From Actinomycetota bacterium (GTDB lineage Bacteria; Actinomycetota; Humimicrobiia; Humimicrobiales; Humimicrobiaceae), in the NCBI GenBank assembly GCA_003563375.1, contig PWSB01000178.1:1-7255 (forward strand): a stretch of DNA of 7,255 nucleotides. Direction: 5' to 3'. Positions 1 through 5,208 of the stretch are shown here, in pieces. Numbering within the stretch: position 1 is the stretch's first letter; every line of letters begins with the position of its first letter. The notes under the pieces were generated by a model. The model made no database searches. It worked only from the letters and a program-made list of their open reading frames with translations, and had not been told where the DNA came from. A program made the position numbers and the translations under genes.

Positions 1-204
1 AGACTCCGCCAGGTGGCCTGATGTAAAAAAAGTTACGCCGGGCGGCATGGGTTTTTTAAGCTTGGGATGGAGGCCTTGCCTGCAGCTGTATATAATATCA
101 TCGTCCAGCCAGGTCCCCCAGAGGTTTACAGTTATGCCCCGGTCAGATAAGGGGAAAGTGATGGCACTTCCCATATAACCTGCTCCAAGAACAGCAACCT
201 TCAT
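1..204 (-). CDS. NAD(P)-dependent glycerol-3-phosphate dehydrogenase-like protein, N-terminal part (runs off left edge)
   Basis: The first 68 codons of a minus-strand gene are open from the ATG at 204 to the window edge, so the C-terminal part is missing. The protein begins MKVAVLGAGYMGSA, a Rossmann beta-alpha-beta start with the dinucleotide-binding glycines G7, G9 and G12. It continues with VNLWGT and a later HPKL...PPGV stretch, which I recognise from the GpsA-type glycerol-3-phosphate dehydrogenase family. Family members reduce dihydroxyacetone phosphate to sn-glycerol 3-phosphate in the cytoplasm for phospholipid synthesis. The start is supported by a GAGGG Shine-Dalgarno (215-211) inside the 16-base gap after the cobT stop, so the gene is almost certainly co-transcribed with cobT and would fall under the B12 riboswitch. 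The catalytic and substrate-binding half is not visible. Another dehydrogenase with the same NAD fold, such as a ketopantoate-reductase-like protein, cannot be excluded, so no symbol is given. Confidence 0.8.
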   Translation of the reverse strand, partial: MKVAVLGAGYMGSAITFPLSDRGITVNLWGTWLDDDIIYSCRQGLHPKLKKPMPPGVTFFTSGHLAES

Positions 205-220
205 ATAATCCCTCAGACTA

Positions 221-1285
221 TTAATGGTTTTTACTCTTTTTTGATACCCCTGCTGAATCAAATGTAGCCATCTCGTTTAGTATTTTTACCGCAGCCTCTG
301 CAATACCTATGCCTAATGCAGCACCGGTTCCTTCACCCAGCCTCATGTCAAAATCAAACATGGGCTCCAGATCCAGTTTTCTTAACATAATGGCATGCCC
401 TATCTCTACAGAGCTGTGGGAAGGGAGTATGTAATCTGTACACTGTGGAGCCATGCATTGCGCTATAAGGGCCCCTGCCCCTGAAATAAACCCGTCTATT
501 ACCACCGGTATCCTTGCTAAGGCTGCCCCCAGTATAAGGCCTGCGATGCCTCCTATCTCAAACCCTCCAACTTTTGCGAGGACATCCAGCCCATCTCCTC
601 TATCAGGGTTATTGACCTCAATAGCTTTTTTGATGACAGTCAATTTCTTTTCAAGCCCGTCACCATCGACACCGGTCCCCCGCCCGGTGACCATCCTTGG
701 GTCAGAATCACATAATACCGCTGCAATAGCGCTGCTTGCGGTGGTGTTCCCAATGCCCATGTCACCGGTTCCGATTATATCGCATCCCTTGGCGGCAAGG
801 CTTTTGACGGTATCGATACCTATGTTTATACTTTCCAGGGCCTGCTCCTCTGTCATAGCCGGCCCCTTGGCCATATTTGCTGTGCCGTAGCCGATCTTCT
901 TATCGGCAAAACTATCCAGGCCTTTAAAATCATGGTCCACACCCATATCAATGACCTGTACCTTGGCTCCTATGTGCTTGGCCAAAACATTTATGGCAGC
1001 ACCTCCAGATATGAAATTGTATACCATCTGTGCAGTTACCTGCTTGGGATATGCGCTGACCCCTTCATCGACCACACCATGGTCTGCGGCCATGGTTATG
1101 ATATATTTATTCCTTAAATCAGGGCTTAGGTCTCCAGTGATACCCACTATCTGTTTTGCAATAAGTTCAAGCCTTCCCAAGCTGCCTTTTGGTTTGGTAA
1201 GGTTATCAAGCTTGGCCTGGGCTTTCATTGCAAGTCTTGGGTCTGGAGCCACGATGCTTTCTTTGATCTTTTGATGGGTATACAT
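221..1285 (-). CDS. cobT: Nicotinate-nucleotide--dimethylbenzimidazole phosphoribosyltransferase (CobT)
   Basis: This 354-residue protein has the usual CobT length. The family transfers phosphoribose from nicotinate mononucleotide to 5,6-dimethylbenzimidazole or another lower-ligand base, giving the alpha-ribazole phosphate used in the late nucleotide-loop steps of cobalamin assembly. Visible signatures in order are KPKGSLGRLE (31-40), AADHGVVDEGVSAYP (66-80), FISGGAAINVLA (91-102), GTGDMGIGNTT (172-182), GRGTGVDGDG (201-210), DGFISGAGAL (264-273), SHSSVEIGHA (289-298) and RLGEGTGAALG (315-325). E318 in the last motif corresponds to the catalytic Glu317 of Salmonella CobT. The second motif has Asp175 where Salmonella, by my manual alignment, has Glu174. 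The ATG at 1285 is preceded by AGGGGAG four bases upstream, a strong ribosome binding site. A cobalamin riboswitch with an intrinsic terminator lies directly upstream, so expression should fall when B12 is plentiful. A GpsA-like gene follows after 16 bases. No other cobalamin gene is visible. Confidence 0.97.
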   Translation of the reverse strand: MYTHQKIKESIVAPDPRLAMKAQAKLDNLTKPKGSLGRLELIAKQIVGITGDLSPDLRNKYIITMAADHGVVDEGVSAYPKQVTAQMVYNFISGGAAINVLAKHIGAKVQVIDMGVDHDFKGLDSFADKKIGYGTANMAKGPAMTEEQALESINIGIDTVKSLAAKGCDIIGTGDMGIGNTTASSAIAAVLCDSDPRMVTGRGTGVDGDGLEKKLTVIKKAIEVNNPDRGDGLDVLAKVGGFEIGGIAGLILGAALARIPVVIDGFISGAGALIAQCMAPQCTDYILPSHSSVEIGHAIMLRKLDLEPMFDFDMRLGEGTGAALGIGIAEAAVKILNEMATFDSAGVSKKSKNH

Positions 1286-1306
1286 ATCACTCCCCTGCTT
1301 CTGGTT

Positions 1307-1342
1307 AATAAAAAAACTCCCCGCGCCTCCTGCAGAGAGTTT
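1307..1342 (-). terminator. Intrinsic terminator of the B12 riboswitch expression platform
   Basis: In the minus-strand RNA, AAACUCUCUGC (1342-1332) pairs with GCGGGGAGUUU (1324-1314) over 11 base pairs with two G-U wobbles, closing a 7-base loop. A run of seven U (1316-1310) overlaps the end of the stem, then A and UU. The hairpin stands between the aptamer and cobT and ends just over 20 bases before the start codon, clear of the Shine-Dalgarno. This argues for transcriptional rather than translational control. Confidence 0.85.
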
Positions 1343-1363
1343 GCTGTCTGGATCATTAAGTTC

Positions 1364-1382
1364 CTCTCTTTTGCCCGAAGAG
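1364..1382 (-). promoter_or_regulatory. P13-like hairpin and antiterminator element of the B12 riboswitch
   Basis: Just 3' of the aptamer, CUCUU (1382-1378) can pair with AAGAG (1370-1366). The overlapping AGAGAG (1369-1364) is instead perfectly complementary to CUCUCU (1339-1334) in the 5' arm of the terminator. The two pairings exclude each other. With ligand bound, the local hairpin would form and leave the terminator free. Without ligand, AGAGAG would capture the terminator arm and allow transcription of cobT. The pairing is read directly from the sequence; the switching model is inferred by analogy with known cobalamin riboswitches. Confidence 0.6.
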
Positions 1383-1392
1383 CAGTGACTTA

Positions 1393-1536
1393 AAGGCTAT
1401 AGTTGCAAGTCTCCTGGCTTATGGGACATTACTTTTACCTTCCCGGCAAAAAAGCCAGTGGCATCTTCAAAAGCACACACCCATTTACAGTGGCGGGACC
1501 GCTCCAGCTTTTAACTGGATTCCTTGCAAAAACCTT
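1393..1536 (-). promoter_or_regulatory. Cobalamin (adenosylcobalamin-type) riboswitch aptamer
   Basis: The minus strand carries all the core elements of the cobalamin riboswitch family. These are a P1 stem AAGGUU (1536-1531) with AGCCUU (1398-1393), a UUGCAAG/CUUGCAA stem just inside it, a UCCAG/CUGGA hairpin followed by GCGGUCCCGCCACUGUAA, AUGGG pairing with CCCAU, a GCCACUGGC...GCCGGGAAGG stem-loop with a six-U loop, and the B12 box AGCCAGGAGACUUGC (1419-1405). The box matches the family consensus AGYCAGGAGACCUGCC closely. Nothing in the core looks deleted, so it should bind a cobalamin. The leader lies between the lipoprotein gene and cobT and is followed by a terminator, so it is an OFF switch for cobT and probably for the GpsA-like gene. 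Confidence 0.95.
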
Positions 1537-1558
1537 ATATCTCTTAAGATTTTCCTAA

Positions 1559-1586
1559 ATATTAGCATAAAAGGCCAATAAAGCAA
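1559..1586 (-). promoter_or_regulatory. Possible promoter for the riboswitch-cobT transcript
   Basis: Reading the minus strand, TTGCTT (1586-1581) and TAATAT (1564-1559) are separated by 16 bases. Transcription would start about 20 bases before the aptamer. Neither hexamer matches the sigma-70 consensus well (3 of 6 and 4 of 6), so the position in a short gap downstream of the lipoprotein gene is the main support. Readthrough from the lipoprotein gene is an alternative, since no terminator is visible after its stop codon. Confidence 0.35.
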
Positions 1587-1592
1587 TATAAA

Positions 1593-2135
1593 TCAAAGGT
1601 CCTGGATGCCAAGGTCTATGTATGCTGCCTCCCCCGCCGGTATTTCAAGGTCTGTGATTTTAAGAAGGAGCCGGTCGGCATCGACCTCAACGTCAAAAAC
1701 AGCATTGAAGGTATTCTCTATTCCGGGAATTATCTCCTGAAGCACGCAGGCATCCTGGTTGTTGAAAAATGCAAAAGCAGCAAGACATATGGAATAGGTC
1801 CTGCCCGTATCATCTATGGCGGTTAGGTCAAAGATCACCTTTGGATCATCCCCTGTGTTCTGGACAAAAAAGGTAATCCCTATAAACCTGCCCGCCTCAG
1901 CCTCCAGGATGCCAGGGAACCTTTCATGAGTAAGCTGGACTCCAAGGTCTTCGACCTCAAGTACCTCCCATACGATGTCACCGGTAGCTACCTCTTGCCC
2001 AGGCTCATGGGCCTCTATTTCTGTGATGTCCTTATCCGCAGTAGGCTGCTGGACTGCAGGTCCTTCGGATGGCCTGCAGCCTGCGAATATAATAAGAGAA
2101 ATGGCTAGGATAAAAACAATAAGGTATTTATGCAT
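1593..2135 (-). CDS. Secreted lipoprotein with DUF4352-like domain
   Basis: A 180-residue protein of unknown specific role. Residues 1-20 form a classic lipoprotein signal: MHK, a hydrophobic stretch, then the lipobox F-A-G-C with the lipidated cysteine at C20. A low-complexity acidic/proline linker follows to about residue 50. Residues 52-178 resemble the DUF4352 (immunoglobulin-like, telokin-like) extracytoplasmic fold: GDIVWEV at the start, then GRFIGITFFVQNTGDDP (82-98) and DLTAIDDTGRTYS (103-115), and a final strand rich in alternating hydrophobics. The mature part contains two further cysteines, C117 and C130, which could form a disulfide. The ATG at 2135 is well supported by AAAGGAG six bases upstream. 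It is transcribed divergently from the CheB/CheR gene and in the same direction as cobT, but the riboswitch and terminator in between suggest separate regulation. The function is not deducible; a ligand-binding or envelope role is only a guess. Confidence 0.88.
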   Translation of the reverse strand: MHKYLIVFILAISLIIFAGCRPSEGPAVQQPTADKDITEIEAHEPGQEVATGDIVWEVLEVEDLGVQLTHERFPGILEAEAGRFIGITFFVQNTGDDPKVIFDLTAIDDTGRTYSICLAAFAFFNNQDACVLQEIIPGIENTFNAVFDVEVDADRLLLKITDLEIPAGEAAYIDLGIQDL

Positions 2136-2190
2136 CCTGGTCTCCTTTATATTATTTCCGTTATATTAAATGATAAAAACAAAGTATATA

Positions 2191-2218
2191 AATTTAAAGC
2201 AATAATTAATTGTAAATT
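2191..2218. repeat. Imperfect inverted repeat in the divergent intergenic region
   Basis: AATTTA-AAG-CAAT and ATTG-TAAATT flank a five-base AATTA centre, giving ten paired positions interrupted by a three-base bulge. It sits in the 183-base divergent region between the lipoprotein and CheB/CheR genes and upstream of the plus-strand promoter candidate. An operator is possible, but the region is so AT-rich that such a repeat can easily arise by chance. Confidence 0.3.
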
Positions 2219-2251
2219 GGCATTTATAGAAAAACAGGGATAATCATGAGA

Positions 2252-2280
2252 TTGCATAATTAGTTTCAAAGATTTAGAAT
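2252..2280 (+). promoter_or_regulatory. Candidate sigma-70-type promoter for the CheB/CheR-kinase operon
   Basis: TTGCAT (2252-2257) and TAGAAT (2275-2280) are separated by the optimal 17 bases. The -10 box matches consensus at five of six positions and the -35 has the conserved TTG. Transcription would start near 2287, giving a leader of about 30 bases before the ATG at 2319. The remaining intergenic sequence (2136-2250) is AT-rich. I see no confident promoter there for the divergent lipoprotein gene, although TTTACA read on the minus strand around 2217-2212 could serve as a -35. Confidence 0.5.
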
Positions 2281-2318
2281 TATATAAAGGTTTTATTTGG
2301 CAATAGAAGCAGACAGCT

Positions 2319-5189
2319 ATGCAAGACAGAAAAAACGGGGATAAATCCCATGCAAAAAAAAGAAATTCAAAAAAGATACCAATAGTAGGGATAGGTGCAT
2401 CTGCAGGCGGCCTTGAGGCCCTCAAAAGGTTTTTTAAAAACCTTCCTTCAGATACAGGAATGGCATTTGTGATCATACAGCACCTTGCACCCTCCCATGA
2501 GAGTAATATGGTAGAGCTTTTAAAAAGATATACAGACCTGCCTATAGATGAAGCCAAAAATAAAATGGAAATAGAGGCCGACCATGTATATATAATCCCC
2601 CCTAAACACAATATGACCTATGAAAAAGGCAGGCTGCTCCTGGCAGAACAGCTTCAAAGGCCGGGACTATCACACAATATCGATCTTTTCTTCACCTCTT
2701 TGGCGGAAGGCCGAAAAATGAGATCTATTGTCATCGTACTGTCCGGTACAGGGACAGACGGGACAGAGGGCGCCAAGGCGGTAAAAGCAAACCTGGGCAT
2801 GGTAATGGTGCAGAAGCCGGAAGGAGCGGGTTTTAATGGAATGCCCCGGGCGGTCATATCCAAGGGCTTAGCCGACTTTGTTGTAAGTGTGGAAGAAATG
2901 CCCGGCCGTCTTATAGAATATGTTGATAAATCCTATGATAAAAAACCTCTGGAAGGTGTTGAAGAGGACAAGGTAGCAGATACCATGAACAAGATCCTTT
3001 TATTTATAAAAGCAAAGGCACAAAGAGATTTTACCGGTTATAAGAAATCAACCATAATGCGCCGGATAGGGCGCAGGATGAGTTTGAACAATATAGAAAC
3101 CCCAGAAGGATATCTCAAGTTCTTAAGAGAATACCCTGGCGAGATAGACCTTCTGATAAAGGATTTTCTGATCAATGTAACCTCTTTTTTTAGGGATCCC
3201 GAAGCTTTTGAGGCCTTAAAAAGATATTTGAAACCAAAGCTGGAAGAAAAAACCTTAGATGAGGACATCAGGGTCTGGATCCCAGGTTGCTCCACAGGAG
3301 AAGAAGCTTATTCAATATGCATAATAATCCAGGAGGCCATGGAAGAGATTGAAAAAACCTTTCATGTTCAGATCTTCGGTACAGACCTTGATGATGATGC
3401 CATACATTTTGCAAGGTCGGGGACATATTCTCCGGTTATAATTAATGACATAAGCGAAGAGAGGCTTAAAAAATATTTTATCAAGACCCCTGAGGGAAAT
3501 CACAAGATTAAGAATCAGTTTAGGGAGAGGCTGATCTTTGCCGTACATAACATAATCTCTGATCCCCCGTTTACTAATATGGACCTTATAGTGGCCAGAA
3601 ACATGCTGATCTATTTCGATGCGGAGGTCCAAAAGAAACTGATCCCCCTATTAAATTATTCACTTAAAGGAAAAGGCCTTCTTTTTCTGGGGACAGCAGA
3701 GACGCCTGGAGATTTTTCTGATTTGTTTAAAGTACTTGATACAAAATGGAAGATATATGTTTCCAAAGAAAAAAAACATTATCCTCCAAGGGCCCCTGGC
3801 CGTTCCCAAAAAGACTTAAGGCTGGAGAGGCAGAATGCAAAAGAGGCCAAAAAAATCTACCAGAGCACAGACCCAAGGCATATGCTCCTGCAGGCTCTTC
3901 AGCCTTCTATCCTGGTAGACCCGGATTACAATATATTGTATATTCACGGCCAGGTCGATAAATATGTAAGGATCCCGGAAGGGGAGCCAAACATGAACCT
4001 GTTAAACGTTATCCATTCCAGCCTTCATTCTTCTATAGAAGAAGGTCTTTATGAAGCATCAAGAAAAAAAATACCAATTAAAAAAGACATTCGCCTTTCA
4101 GCAAAAAAGGATGAACTTAAAACAATTAAGGTATCCGTAACTCCCTTAAAATCCAACACCGAGGACATCTCCAGACTAATAGTGACTTTTCATGAACCCC
4201 GGGAAATAAAGGAAAAGAAATCAAAAAGAGAAAAAAAGGATGGAGAGGGAAAGGCTTTAAGGGAAGAGCTTGCACAGACAAAAGAAACCTTAAGGAGCAC
4301 AATAGAAGAACTTGAGGCATCAAATGAAGAGCTTAGCCTGACCAATGAAGAATATCAATCCTCTAACGAGGAACTTCAAAGCACAAATGAAGAATTGGAG
4401 ACCTCTAAAGAAGAACTGGAGTCGGTAAATGAGGAGCTTAACATTCTAAATAGCGAGTATCAAAAATCAATAGAAGAATTGAACAACCAAACCTCTGACA
4501 TGAAAAATTTATTGACCGGTACAGGCATCTCCATCATCTTTTTGGATAATGAATTAAGGTTATTGAGGTTTACGCCTGCATCCACAAAGATCTTTAATTT
4601 CATCAAAACTGACGCTGGAAGGCCCCTTTCCCATATCACCCATAACCTTAAAACAGTCGACCTTGACCAGGAGGCAAGGAAAGTACTCAGTGATCTAAAA
4701 CCCATTAAAAAAGATGTAGAAACAACAGAAGGTGATTATTTTTCTATGAGGATCCATCCATACCGCACTGCTGATAATTCCATTGCCGGGGTGGGCATGA
4801 CTTTCATTGATATATCTGAAAAGAAAAGGATAAAGATTGAAATTCAATATTATCAGGCTATTGTTGAGATGATGGACCGTCCTGCTGCTGCATTGGATGG
4901 CGGGCTCAAGATAATGTTTGCCAATAAAGCTTTTTTGGATACATTCAGCTATGGGTCCGATGATATTTTAGAAAAATCTATCCTGGACCTGGATATGTTC
5001 CCAAAAAAAGATATGGAACATTTTTTATCTAAGACACTGCCTGAGAAAAAACAGGTCTCAGATTACAGGATGGATATTGAGCTTGAGAAAAAAACAACAG
5101 CTTCCATCAAGTTCAAAGCAAAGGCCCTCCAGGATTCAGAAAAAAGTAATCTAACTGCCCTAGTGATTTTTAAGTTGGAAAAAAAATAA
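2319..5189 (+). CDS. CheB-CheR fusion protein with PAS domains (methylesterase/methyltransferase sensor)
   Basis: A 956-residue soluble protein with no signal or membrane segment. Residues 20-205 are a CheB methylesterase domain with its catalytic triad: S28 in GIGASAGG, H55 in IIQHL and D147 in SGTGTDGTEG. Residues 220-485 are a CheR methyltransferase: an N-terminal helical part with TSFFRDPEAF (288-297), the SAM-binding GCSTGEEAYS (323-332), GTDLDDDAI (354-362) and NMLIYF (428-433). Residues 520-626 resemble a PAS domain, 645-730 form a long coiled coil with nine regular heptads, and 730-835 and 845-956 are two further PAS-like domains. CheR adds and CheB removes methyl groups on chemoreceptor glutamates. 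Here the CheB receiver domain is absent, so phosphorylation cannot regulate it in the usual way. Many relatives end in a histidine kinase; this one does not, and the kinase is the next gene. The start has only a weak upstream purine stretch, but no alternative start exists before the CheB core. Confidence 0.93.
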   Translation: MQDRKNGDKSHAKKRNSKKIPIVGIGASAGGLEALKRFFKNLPSDTGMAFVIIQHLAPSHESNMVELLKRYTDLPIDEAKNKMEIEADHVYIIPPKHNMTYEKGRLLLAEQLQRPGLSHNIDLFFTSLAEGRKMRSIVIVLSGTGTDGTEGAKAVKANLGMVMVQKPEGAGFNGMPRAVISKGLADFVVSVEEMPGRLIEYVDKSYDKKPLEGVEEDKVADTMNKILLFIKAKAQRDFTGYKKSTIMRRIGRRMSLNNIETPEGYLKFLREYPGEIDLLIKDFLINVTSFFRDPEAFEALKRYLKPKLEEKTLDEDIRVWIPGCSTGEEAYSICIIIQEAMEEIEKTFHVQIFGTDLDDDAIHFARSGTYSPVIINDISEERLKKYFIKTPEGNHKIKNQFRERLIFAVHNIISDPPFTNMDLIVARNMLIYFDAEVQKKLIPLLNYSLKGKGLLFLGTAETPGDFSDLFKVLDTKWKIYVSKEKKHYPPRAPGRSQKDLRLERQNAKEAKKIYQSTDPRHMLLQALQPSILVDPDYNILYIHGQVDKYVRIPEGEPNMNLLNVIHSSLHSSIEEGLYEASRKKIPIKKDIRLSAKKDELKTIKVSVTPLKSNTEDISRLIVTFHEPREIKEKKSKREKKDGEGKALREELAQTKETLRSTIEELEASNEELSLTNEEYQSSNEELQSTNEELETSKEELESVNEELNILNSEYQKSIEELNNQTSDMKNLLTGTGISIIFLDNELRLLRFTPASTKIFNFIKTDAGRPLSHITHNLKTVDLDQEARKVLSDLKPIKKDVETTEGDYFSMRIHPYRTADNSIAGVGMTFIDISEKKRIKIEIQYYQAIVEMMDRPAAALDGGLKIMFANKAFLDTFSYGSDDILEKSILDLDMFPKKDMEHFLSKTLPEKKQVSDYRMDIELEKKTTASIKFKAKALQDSEKSNLTALVIFKLEKK
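4305..4493 (+). repeat. Nine in-frame 21-base (heptad) repeats encoding a coiled-coil linker
   Basis: Codons 663-725 of the CheB/CheR gene read as nine consecutive seven-residue units of the form E-E-L/Y-x-x-x-N/K, for example EELQSTN, EELETSK and EELESVN. The eighth unit begins SEY. DNA-level identity between units is only partial, so selection on protein periodicity rather than recent duplication explains it. The stretch joins the enzymatic half to the C-terminal PAS domains. Similar SNEEL-type linkers are known in CheB/CheR-PAS fusions. Confidence 0.9.
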
Positions 5190-5208
5190 TTATAATACGA
5201 TAAACAGG

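Noticed and set aside
453..1274. Plus-strand open frames of 145, 61 and 107 codons opposite cobT
   Set aside because: They lie wholly antisense to an unmistakable CobT, have no recognisable domain and no ribosome binding site, and read like shadows of the cobT codon bias.
2147..2611. Minus-strand open frame of 154 codons overlapping the divergent intergenic region and the CheB domain start
   Set aside because: About two thirds is antisense to the conserved CheB core, and the remainder covers an AT-rich promoter region. The product has no family resemblance.
5191..5196. Perfect TATAAT between the CheB/CheR and kinase genes as an internal promoter
   Set aside because: No acceptable -35 is at the right distance (TTTTAA at 17 bases), and the start point would fall only a few bases before the kinase ATG. 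Chance occurrence in an A/T-rich gap is more likely.
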